Below the pieces are notes generated by a model that saw nothing but the letters and a program-made list of their open reading frames with translations, had not been told where the DNA came from and ran no database searches. Below, piece by piece: positions 45,661-52,755 of a stretch of DNA of 64,000 nucleotides; the stretch's first letter is position 1, and the number at the start of each line of letters is the position of its first letter. Origin of the DNA: Streptomyces sp. NBC_01497 (GTDB lineage: Bacteria; Actinomycetota; Actinomycetes; Streptomycetales; Streptomycetaceae). A program made the position numbers and the translations under genes. The stretch is taken from NCBI RefSeq assembly GCF_036250695.1, contig NZ_CP109427.1, forward strand, positions 1,612,001 to 1,676,000, given 5' to 3'.

Positions 45661-45690
45661 CACTTCACCGACGGGTCACTTCACCGACGG
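45661..45690. repeat. 16-bp tandem duplication at the peptidase stop codon
   Basis: CACTTCACCGACGGGT (45661-45676) is followed directly by CACTTCACCGACGG (45677-45690). The second copy contains the last coding codons and, with one base of the first copy, the stop codon of the peptidase gene; the first copy repeats them downstream of the stop. It is a second example of a duplicated gene end in this window. Confidence 0.85.
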
Positions 45691-47391
45691 CAGCGCCCTC
45701 GCCCGGGGCAGTGACAACGGGTTCGGCGCCGCGTGCGGCGCGCAGCTCGCCTGCCCGCCCGGGGTCGCGCCGGTCAGCAGGTAGTCGTTGACATACGCGT
45801 TGACGCAGGCGTTGGGGCCGCCCGCGATGCCGTGCGTGCCCGCGTCCCGCTCCGTGACCAGCACCGCGCCGGAGAGCCTGCGCCGCAGTTCGAGCGCCCC
45901 CGCGTAGGGCGTGGCGGCGTCCCGCTCCGCGGCCAGGATCAGCGTCGGCGGGAGCTGGCCGGGCGCCGTGCGCACGTCGACCGGCTGCCGGTGCGGGGCG
46001 GCCCAGTACGCGCACGGCAGGTTCATGAAGGCGTTGGCCCAGGTCTCGAACGGCGCGGTGCGCGCGAGTTCCGTGTTGTCGCGGTCCCAGTCCTGCCAAC
46101 GGGTCGGCCACGGCGCGTCGTTGCACTCCACGGCCGTGTAGACGGCGTTCGCGTTCTCCGCGTCGCGCGCGGCGAGCGGCTGCGTCAGCGGGGCCGCCTG
46201 GTCGGTGAGCGGCTTCGGGTCGCCCTTGAGGTAGGCGGACAGGGCCGCCGCCCGCATGGCCCAGTAGTCGTCGTAGTAGCCGGCCGACAGCATCGCCGCC
46301 TGGAGCTCGCCGGGGCCGACCTTGCCGCCCGCGGGCTCGCGTGCGACCCGCGCCCTGACCAGCTCGTAGCTCCGCTGCACCCCGACGGCCGTGGTCCCGA
46401 GGTGGTAGACCTTGTCGTGCCGCGCGACCCAGGTGCGGAAGTCGGCCCAGCGGCGTTCGAAGGCCGCCGACTGCTCCATGTTGTCGCCGTACCAGATCTG
46501 CGTCGGGTCGGGGTCCACGGCCGAGTCGAAGACCATGCGCCGCACGTGCGAGGGGAACAGCGTCGCGTACACCGCGCCGAAGTACGTGCCGTACGAGGCA
46601 CCCATGAAGGTCAGCTTCTTCTCGCCGAGCGCGGCGCGCAGCACGTCGAGGTCGCGCGCGTTGTCCAGCGAGGTGTAGTGACCCAGCGCGTCGCCCGCCT
46701 TCTCGGCGCATCCCCGCGCGTACGCCTTCGCCCGGGCGATCCGCTGCTGCTTGTACGCCTCCGTCGGATGCTCGGGGGCCTCGGTGGGCCCCTTGACGAA
46801 CTCCTTCGGGCTCTCGCACGACAGCGGCGCTGACCGCGCCACGCCACGGGGCGCGTAGCCGACGAGGTCGTACGCCGCCGCGATCTTCTTCCACTCCGGC
46901 AGGTCCCCCGCCATCGGGAACGACATGCTGGAGGCACCGGGACCGCCCGGGTTGTAGACGAACGCGCCCTGCCGCTGCGCCGGCCGGCCGGCCGCCCGCA
47001 CCCGGCTGACGGTGAGCGTGATCGCGGCGCCGTCGGGGCGCGCGTAGTCGACCGGGACGCTGACGGTGCCGCAGGTGACGGGCTTCGGCAGCATCTCCTC
47101 CTTCGGGCACGTCCCGAACGCGATGCCCGCTACGGCCGCCCGGTGCGCCGCCAGCACCACGCCGCGGGTCTCGGGCGCGCTCGCGAGGGCGGTGGCCGAG
47201 GTCGCGGCGTCCGCCGTGGACGCGTCGACATGCTCGTACGGCGGCTTCGCGGCGCCGGTCTGACGGTGCGTCCCGCTCGCCGCCGCGAGCGGAGCGGCCG
47301 CGTCCGCGCCGGCGGCCGGCGCCACCACGACGGCCGAGAGGGCCAGGGAGCCGAGCGCGCTCAGCACGCCGTACTTCGCTACTGCTCTCAT
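45676..47391 (-). CDS. Secreted alpha/beta-hydrolase, tripeptidyl aminopeptidase (Tap)-like
   Basis: This 571-residue secreted serine peptidase starts with a signal peptide (VLSALGSLALSAVVVAPAAGA). The oxyanion turn is YNPGGPGASS (146-155), the nucleophile Ser266 is in GASYGTYFG, the acid lies in LILAAERDAATPY and the His is in DAGTHGIAG. The family usually has DPRG at the strand after the core; here GYAPRGVARSAP carries Ala in place of Asp. Tap-type enzymes cut tripeptides from secreted proteins. GAAGGGAA before the ATG supports the start. Confidence 0.85.
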   Translation of the reverse strand: MRAVAKYGVLSALGSLALSAVVVAPAAGADAAAPLAAASGTHRQTGAAKPPYEHVDASTADAATSATALASAPETRGVVLAAHRAAVAGIAFGTCPKEEMLPKPVTCGTVSVPVDYARPDGAAITLTVSRVRAAGRPAQRQGAFVYNPGGPGASSMSFPMAGDLPEWKKIAAAYDLVGYAPRGVARSAPLSCESPKEFVKGPTEAPEHPTEAYKQQRIARAKAYARGCAEKAGDALGHYTSLDNARDLDVLRAALGEKKLTFMGASYGTYFGAVYATLFPSHVRRMVFDSAVDPDPTQIWYGDNMEQSAAFERRWADFRTWVARHDKVYHLGTTAVGVQRSYELVRARVAREPAGGKVGPGELQAAMLSAGYYDDYWAMRAAALSAYLKGDPKPLTDQAAPLTQPLAARDAENANAVYTAVECNDAPWPTRWQDWDRDNTELARTAPFETWANAFMNLPCAYWAAPHRQPVDVRTAPGQLPPTLILAAERDAATPYAGALELRRRLSGAVLVTERDAGTHGIAGGPNACVNAYVNDYLLTGATPGGQASCAPHAAPNPLSLPRARALPSVK

Positions 47392-47606
47392 CGCGTTCCC
47401 TTCGGGCTTTTGGGAAGCGATCATGAACAGGCGTAGCGGGCGTTCCCAAGGACGTGCCCCCGGTGTCGTGCGTGATGACTCCGATGCGCGGCCCTGCCAC
47501 CCGACGGGCCCCGCCCGGGATGCGGCCGGGCGCGAGGTGTGCACGGAAGAGCGCCGGGCGCGGCCGGCTGCCCGGCGGCTTCCCCGGTGGCGGTCTCCGC
47601 GGCTGC

Positions 47607-49091
47607 CTAGCGGGCGGTCAGTGCGGCGCGGGCCGCCCGCACGAGCCGGGTCGCCCGCCGCGGCGGGCGCGCGCCGGCCCGTTCCTGCCACCACACCGAC
47701 AGCGCGCGGCGGACCCTCGCCTCTCCCGGTGCCCGGGCGGCGAGAAGGTGCTCGGCGAAGTCGAGGGCATCCCTGCGATAACCGTCGCGCAGGGGGCGCC
47801 GCGCGGCGTACGCGAGGAAGAGCGGGTGGTACGACTCGCCCAGCAGCGCCGGCAGTTCGGGGGCCGTACGCGCCACGACGGAGGCCCGCTTCGCCGCGAG
47901 CGCCCGGCTCTGCACGGCGAGCCGGGCCGCGTCGAACCCCTCCGGCACCGGGGCCCCCGCCACCAGAGCGGACAGCAGGCCGCTCTGGGCGAGGGCGAGC
48001 CGCTCCCGTGCCGCCCCGCCCGCGGGCCGCACCGCGTCGGGACGGGGCAGCGCGGCCCCGTCCCGCCCGGTGGCGCCGGTCGCGGCCCTGACCACCTCCA
48101 GCTCCGCGGCGAGTTCGCCGCCGGAGGGGAAGTCGTCGTCACGCTCCAGCAGCACCCCGGGCGGCGCGACGCGCGAGCGCAGTTCGGCGAGGACGTCGAG
48201 GACGGGCCGGGTCACCGGGTGCGCGTGGGTGTCGTGCCAGACGCCGTCGCGCTCGACGCCACCCGCGACGTGGACGTACGCGATGGCCTCGACGGGCAGT
48301 TCGTCCAGGGCCCGCGCCGGGTCCTCACCGCGGTTGACGTGGTTGGTGTGGAGGTTGGCGACGTCGATGAGCAGCCGGACACCGGTGCGCGCCACCAGTT
48401 CGGCGAGGAACTGGCCCTCGGTCATCTCCTCGTCGGGCCAGTTGATCAGCGCGGCGATGTTCTCCACCGCGAGCGGTACGGGCAGGGAGTCCTGCGCGAT
48501 GCGCACGTTCTCGCACAGGACGCGCAGGGCGTCCCTGGTGCGCGGCACCGGCAGCAGGTGACCGGCCTCCAGCGGCACACAGGCGGTGCGGCCGCCGCCC
48601 GCGCGGACGAAGGCGATGTGCTCGGTGACGAGCGGCGCGCCGAGGGCCTCGGCACGGTCCGCGAGGGCGGCGAGGCGGCCGGGGTCGGGTCGCTCGGCGC
48701 CGCCGAGACCGAGTCCCACCCCGTGCGGGACGACCGTGACGCCCCGGGCGCGCAGGCGGCGCAGCGGGTCCGGCAGGTGGTCGCGCTCGGCGCAGAGGTT
48801 CTCGGCCACGGCCTCGACCCAGTCGATGCCCGGCAGGGCGTCGATGACGTCGGCGATCTCGGGTCGCCAGCCGATGCCGACACCGAGGTGGTGCGGGAGG
48901 CCGACCGGCGCGGACGCCGTCGCCCGGGCGGCCGGGCCACGCGCACCCGCCGGGCCGGCGCCGGCTCCCGTCGGCGCCGGGCCCGCACCCTCCACGGCTG
49001 GCGTCGCCGCGCCGGCACTCGCGTCCCGGCTGTCCCTGTTCCTGTCCTTGTCCTTGTCCCTGTCCCTGTCCCTGTCCCTGTCCCCCACCAC
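47607..49091 (-). CDS. DUF692 (MNIO) enzyme with fused C-terminal partner-like domain
   Basis: This 494-residue protein has three parts. Residues 1-63 are low-complexity, with an RD repeat encoded by a hexanucleotide array. Residues about 64-325 are a DUF692/MNIO barrel; likely metal ligands are His123, His158, Glu210, Asp243, His274, Asp287, His289 and Glu316. Residues about 360-450 ([15 protein letters not shown] to [12 protein letters not shown]) resemble the helical DUF2063-type partner of MNIO enzymes. MNIOs oxidise residues in peptides. No substrate-like gene or TIGR04222 membrane protein is adjacent. The GTG has a GGGGGG run upstream; a later start is possible. Confidence 0.82.
   Translation of the reverse strand: MVGDRDRDRDRDKDKDRNRDSRDASAGAATPAVEGAGPAPTGAGAGPAGARGPAARATASAPVGLPHHLGVGIGWRPEIADVIDALPGIDWVEAVAENLCAERDHLPDPLRRLRARGVTVVPHGVGLGLGGAERPDPGRLAALADRAEALGAPLVTEHIAFVRAGGGRTACVPLEAGHLLPVPRTRDALRVLCENVRIAQDSLPVPLAVENIAALINWPDEEMTEGQFLAELVARTGVRLLIDVANLHTNHVNRGEDPARALDELPVEAIAYVHVAGGVERDGVWHDTHAHPVTRPVLDVLAELRSRVAPPGVLLERDDDFPSGGELAAELEVVRAATGATGRDGAALPRPDAVRPAGGAARERLALAQSGLLSALVAGAPVPEGFDAARLAVQSRALAAKRASVVARTAPELPALLGESYHPLFLAYAARRPLRDGYRRDALDFAEHLLAARAPGEARVRRALSVWWQERAGARPPRRATRLVRAARAALTAR
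49031..49084. repeat. Hexanucleotide array (TGTCCC)x9, imperfect
   Basis: Nine consecutive 6-bp units, mostly TGTCCC with TGTTCC and TGTCCT variants, fill 49031-49084. They lie inside the 5' end of the DUF692 gene and encode alternating Arg-Asp and Lys-Asp pairs at about residues 3-20. Six-base slippage would change length without breaking the frame. Confidence 0.9.
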
Positions 49092-49847
49092 GGTGCCCCC
49101 CGATGCTGTGCGTTCGCTGCCGGCGCGGTCCGCCCGTCCGGGCCCTGCCGTTCGGACATGACGCCGCGCGCCCCCAGTAAGGACATGACCGTGGGGACGC
49201 TCCGCAAACGTGCAAGGCCCCTATCAGAGACGGATGAGCTTTCCGACCTGAGAGCGCCCGTCCCGCATCAAGGTGGAGCCGGTCACCGGACAGGCAGCCG
49301 AAGCAGCAGCGGAACTCCTCAAAGGCGCCGGACTGCACGGGCACGGGTACGCCGTCGACGCCACGGTGGCCGAGGTCGCACTGCGCCAGCCGAAACCGGT
49401 CGCCCTGCTGATCTCCGAGAGCGACGACATGACCAAGCTCTGCGGCAGCCAGGTCCGCATCATCCCCCTGTGGCCCACCGGCCCACCCGGAGTACGCAAC
49501 GGCCGTGCGTCCGGTGCGTTGGCACCACCCGTGCCCCCTCCGTGCCCAGGGGAACGGACGACAACGGTCTCCAGGCGTCCCGTACCGGCTGTCGTCCGGC
49601 TTCTCCCCCGCATGACGCCGAGGCGGGTGGCTCGGACTTTCTCCACGCGTTCAGAGCAGCCGGCTGCGCTGCGCTCCGCCGGGCGCGCTTGCGGCGCCAC
49701 TCCGCGAAAGCTGTCACCGCTCGGCGATATGTGCGCAGGGCCGCGGCCGGATCTCGTGATCCGCTCTCCGGCCGCGTCCCGGCAGCTACCGCTCCGGCCG
49801 TTCCGCACTCGACGTCGCCTTCCGGCCGACGAGGCGCGATCGGGCGG
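49092..49847. other. Degenerate intergenic region
   Basis: This 756-bp stretch lies between the DUF692 gene and the TetR gene. It holds the PIN-domain remnant at 49264-49470. The rest (for example 49480-49840) has open frames but none with recognisable protein features. I read it as eroded DNA at the border of an accessory segment. Confidence 0.5.
49264..49470 (+). pseudogene. C-terminal remnant of a PIN-domain (VapC-like) protein
   Basis: The translated frame reads IKVEPVTGQAAEAAAELLKG, then GLHGHGYAVDATVAEVALRQ and LISESDDMTKLCGSQVRII. This matches the second half of Streptomyces PIN-domain proteins: the Asp in YAVDATVA and the Asp pair in ISESDDM are the C-terminal acidic residues of the RNase site. 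The N-terminal half, with the first catalytic Asp, is absent, and an in-frame TGA lies at 49249-49251. No antitoxin is visible. It is therefore a truncated, likely inactive gene. Confidence 0.6.
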
Positions 49848-50489
49848 TCATCGGCCTCCCACCGGAACGGGAGCAGATCCGGTGGTTCCGCGGTCATCGC
49901 TGGGCTGCCGAGGAGATGACGCCGGGATGGCGTTGTCGATGAGGACAGCGGCGATGGCGGCGGCGGCGGGGAAGGACTCACTGTTGAGGACTCGGGTGCG
50001 GGCCGAGGCGCCGTCGATGAGCAGCGCCAGTTGTTCGCCGAGTTGTTCGGGGTCGGTGGCGCCGGCTTCGCGGGCGGCATCGGTGAGCCGCGCGGCGATG
50101 GCGGTCTTGTACTCGCGTGCGTACTGGGATGCGGGGTGTTGGGGGTCGTGGAGTTCGACGGCCGCCGCGATGTACGGGCACAGGGGCGTGGACGCGGGTA
50201 CCTCGAAGGCGGCGAGGAGCCGTTCGCGGGGTGTGAGGTCGGTGCGGTCGAAGACACCGGGCATGACGTCGGGATCGAATCGGCGCAGGTATTCGGCGAC
50301 GAGTTCGTCCTTGCCGGCGAAGTGCTGGTAGGCCGTGCGCTTGGACACCTGGGCCACGGCGCAGAGCTGGTCCATGCCGGTGCGGTTGATGCCCTGATCG
50401 CGGAACAGCTGCTGGGACGCGCTGAGGATGCGCTCGCGCGCGCCCCTGCCGCGGCGCCGGCCCAGGGGGCCCTTCTCCAACTCCGTCAT
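49848..50489 (-). CDS. TetR family transcriptional regulator
   Basis: This 213-residue regulator has the TetR N-terminal helix-turn-helix: ARERILSASQQLFRDQGINRTGMDQLCAVAQVSKRTAYQHFAGKDEL-type sequence. The ligand domain follows from about 75. The ATG (50487-50489) has TATGCT 6 nt upstream and TAGACC 18 nt further up, a minus-strand promoter whose -35 lies in the palindrome at 50511-50526. Autorepression is therefore likely. It is divergent from an SDR gene that carries two related sites. Confidence 0.9.
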   Translation of the reverse strand: MTELEKGPLGRRRGRGARERILSASQQLFRDQGINRTGMDQLCAVAQVSKRTAYQHFAGKDELVAEYLRRFDPDVMPGVFDRTDLTPRERLLAAFEVPASTPLCPYIAAAVELHDPQHPASQYAREYKTAIAARLTDAAREAGATDPEQLGEQLALLIDGASARTRVLNSESFPAAAAIAAVLIDNAIPASSPRQPSDDRGTTGSAPVPVGGR

Positions 50490-50495
50490 GCCTCC

Positions 50496-50526
50496 AGCAT
50501 AGACGCTTCGGTACAGATCGGTCTAC
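50496..50526 (-). promoter_or_regulatory. tetR promoter with overlapping operator
   Basis: On the minus strand TAGACC (50520-50525) and TATGCT (50496-50501) form a -35/-10 pair with an 18-bp spacer. The 16-mer GTACAGATCGGTCTAC (50511-50526) covers the -35 box. TATGCT is 6 nt from the ATG, so the transcript is probably leaderless. Confidence 0.55.
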
Positions 50527-50699
50527 ATAGCCCGCCCTTCGCGCTGATCATCCGCGTGTCAAGCGCACAGAACGGCGGACCTGTGCCTGGCCGTGCACCC
50601 GTCGCGATGGCGGAGATCTCGCACCGTAGGAGCGGTCCCGCTGGTCATCGGTGCGCCATGACACGCACGCCGTGGCGCGCGGGGCGCTCGACGGAGTCG

Positions 50700-50715
50700 G
50701 TACTGATCGGTGTAC
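50700..50715. promoter_or_regulatory. TetR operator-like site upstream of the SDR gene
   Basis: GTACTGATCGGTGTAC differs from the site at 50511-50526 at only two of 16 positions. It lies just upstream of the SDR -35 box. Shared spacing and arms (GTAC..GTAC-like) make a common regulator likely. Confidence 0.6.
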
Positions 50716-50720
50716 TTAGC

Positions 50721-50769
50721 TTGCGCCCAGGCCAGTCCTCGCCTACGTTAAGTACACAGTTTGGTGTAC
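50721..50769 (+). promoter_or_regulatory. SDR promoter and downstream palindrome
   Basis: TTGCGC (50721-50726) and TACGTT (50744-50749) have a 17-bp spacer, a good -35/-10 pair. GTACAC (50752-50757) and GTGTAC (50764-50769) form a perfect inverted repeat with a 6-bp spacer, located where transcription should start. Bound regulator there would block initiation. Confidence 0.5.
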
Positions 50770-50818
50770 GTACAAGAACCGAACTGTTTCGGATACCCAT
50801 CAACGCAACGGAGTGATC

Positions 50819-51553
50819 GTGGGAAAGCTCGATGGCAAGGTAGCGGTGATCACCGGCGGATCCACCGGCATGGCACTGGCCGGCGCCAAGCTGTTCGTCG
50901 AGGAGGGCGCGCACGTCTTCATCCAGGCCCGGCGGCAGGAAGCACTGGACGACGCCGTCAAGCTGATCGGCCGCAACGTCACCGCCGTCCAGGGTGACGC
51001 GGCCGAACTGGAGGACCTGGACCGCTTGTACGACACCGTCAGGCGGGAAAAGGGCTCGATCGACGTGCTGTGGGCCAGCGCCGGGATGGGCGAGCCCGCC
51101 GTCCTCGGCGAGATCACCGAGGAACAGTTCCACCACGCCTTCTGGCTCAACGCGCGCGGCACCCTGTTCACCGTGCAGAAGGCACTGCCGCTGATCAACG
51201 ACAACGGCTCGATCCTCATGACCGGATCCAACGCCTCCCTCGGCGCCTTCCCCGGCTGGAGCCTCTACGCGGGAAGCAAAGCCGTCCAGCAGGCCTGGGC
51301 CCGCGTCTGGCTCAACGAACTGCGCGACCGCAAGATCCGCGTCAACGTCCTGACCCCCGGCCAGGTCGCCACCGCCAAACAGGAGGAACTGTTCGACGAG
51401 GCGACCAAGGCCGCATTCGAATCCCTCATCCCCCGCGGGGAGATGGGCCGCCCCGAAGAAATCGCCACCGTCGCCCTGTTCCTCGCCTCCGACGACTCCA
51501 GCTACGTCAACGGCCTGGAACTGGTCGCCGACGGCGGCACCACCGCCGTCTGA
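50819..51553 (+). CDS. SDR family oxidoreductase
   Basis: This 244-residue short-chain dehydrogenase has LDGKVAVITGGSTGMALA at the nucleotide site, VLWASAGMGEPA, GSNASLGAFPGWSLYAGSKA with the catalytic Ser, Tyr and Lys, and a C-terminal SYVNGLELVADGGTT. The glycine motif ends GMA where most members have GIG, an unusual change. I chose the GTG at 50819 because CGGAG lies 5 nt upstream; the GTG at 50813 is less likely. It is divergent from tetR and is the probable main target of that regulator. Confidence 0.92.
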   Translation: MGKLDGKVAVITGGSTGMALAGAKLFVEEGAHVFIQARRQEALDDAVKLIGRNVTAVQGDAAELEDLDRLYDTVRREKGSIDVLWASAGMGEPAVLGEITEEQFHHAFWLNARGTLFTVQKALPLINDNGSILMTGSNASLGAFPGWSLYAGSKAVQQAWARVWLNELRDRKIRVNVLTPGQVATAKQEELFDEATKAAFESLIPRGEMGRPEEIATVALFLASDDSSYVNGLELVADGGTTAV

Positions 51554-51574
51554 ACCACACATCAGCAGGGCCAT

Positions 51575-51607
51575 GGAGGAAACCCGGGCACCTGGCCCCT
51601 CCTTTTT
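51575..51607 (+). terminator. Hairpin with T-run after the SDR gene
   Basis: GGAGG (51575-51579) pairs with CCTCC (51598-51602), and TTTTT (51603-51607) follows. The loop contains CCCGGG, which may extend the pairing. It lies just after the SDR stop, so the downstream reductase-like gene may need its own promoter. Confidence 0.5.
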
Positions 51608-51772
51608 GCAAGGGCGGCGGGTTCACGCATCCCGATCCACCGGCGGTGGACGAGCCGGAGGTGCCGGGAAAGGCACGGCAGTCGGCCGGAGACGTCGCGG
51701 CCGGCGCCCCGCGCCCGACCCGGTACGAACGAGACAGAGCGACACTCCGAGAGCAGGAAGAGAGCACACCTC

Positions 51773-52396
51773 ATGAGCAGCATCACCCTCATCGGGACGG
51801 GGAACATGGCCCGTACCATCGGCACACTCGCGGTGGCGGGCGGCAACACCGTCGAGGTCATGGGACGCGATCAGTCCAAGGCGGAGGACCTGGCCAAGGC
51901 TCTGGGCGGCGGCGCGACGACGGGCACGTGGGGCGCCGTCCCGGCCGGGGACATCGTCATCACGGCCCTGTTGTACGACGGTGTCGTTCCGGTCGTCGCC
52001 GAGTACCAGGACGCCCTCGCGGGCAAGGTCATCGTCGACATCAGCAACCCCTTCAACGCCACGTTCGACGGACTGGCCCACACCGAGGAGACCTCGATCG
52101 CGCAGGAAGTCGCCAAGGTGGCCCCGGCCGGCGCCGGCGTGGTGAAGGCGTTCAACACCGTCTTCCGTCATGTCCTGGAGAAGGGCCGGCCCGACGTCTT
52201 CATCGCCGGCGACGATGCGCGGGCCAAGGCGAGCGTGGCTGCATTCGTCGAGAGCCTCGGGCTGCGCCCGCTGGATGTCGGCGGCCTGAAAATGGCGCAC
52301 TGGCTGGAAGGACTGGGCCTGGTCACCGTGGGCCTCGCGGGCAACGGGGTCGGCCACGGGGACTTCGCCCTCGGCGTCCACGAACTCACCGGCTGA
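51773..52396 (+). CDS. F420-dependent NADP reductase-like protein
   Basis: This 207-residue Rossmann protein has ITLIGTGNMARTIGTLAVAGG, the GxGNxA loop of NADPH:F420 oxidoreductase-like proteins, followed by VIVDISNPFNATFDG and VVKAFNTVF. The true F420 specificity cannot be read from sequence; NADP-binding is the safer statement. AGGAAGAGAG precedes the ATG. It lies 220 bp downstream of the SDR gene on the same strand, past a T-run hairpin, and could belong to the same response. Confidence 0.83.
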   Translation: MSSITLIGTGNMARTIGTLAVAGGNTVEVMGRDQSKAEDLAKALGGGATTGTWGAVPAGDIVITALLYDGVVPVVAEYQDALAGKVIVDISNPFNATFDGLAHTEETSIAQEVAKVAPAGAGVVKAFNTVFRHVLEKGRPDVFIAGDDARAKASVAAFVESLGLRPLDVGGLKMAHWLEGLGLVTVGLAGNGVGHGDFALGVHELTG

Positions 52397-52755
52397 GCTC
52401 CTGGGGCCGAGCAGTCGGCGAACAGGGCACAGTGCGCCCTGACAAGGGTTGATGGATGGCGTGCAGAAGCTCGGCGCCGTCCCGCATGACGCGTCCGCGC
52501 CACCGGACGTGACGAACTGGCGGGCAGGCCCTCGGACTTCGCGATGCGCTCCGCGGGTGCCGATCGCATCGGGGACGGTACGGCCGGGGCAGGTGTCCAC
52601 GGCGATCGCGACGGGGTGTCCCGCGCGAGCCGCCGTGCCTCAAGCGGCCGGGGTGGATGCCACAGCGCACCCGACCCCGACCCCGACCCGGCGAACGCCG
52701 TCCGCCCACCTGCGGCAACCGGCAAGGCGTCGCTCAGCTGCTTCCGGACTGCCGC
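52397..52755. other. Convergent intergenic region
   Basis: This 359-bp stretch between the converging reductase-like and GH2 genes contains short CCGACC-type runs near 52670-52690 and no recognisable gene or strong hairpin. Confidence 0.4.

Larger units (their letters stand above)
50490..50818. other. Divergent regulatory region, tetR/SDR
   Basis: This 329-bp region contains no gene. It holds promoters for both directions and three related palindromes (50511-50526, 50700-50715, 50752-50769), which are listed separately. Confidence 0.6.

Noticed and set aside
49641..49651. CTCCACGCGTT shared with 56203-56213 at both ends of the accessory segment
   Set aside because: An 11-bp match with only partial similarity beyond it is too short to call an attachment site or repeat in a GC-rich 64-kb window.
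49224..49808. 194-codon minus-strand frame in the degenerate region
   Set aside because: It is antisense to the PIN remnant and has no family pattern or ribosome site.
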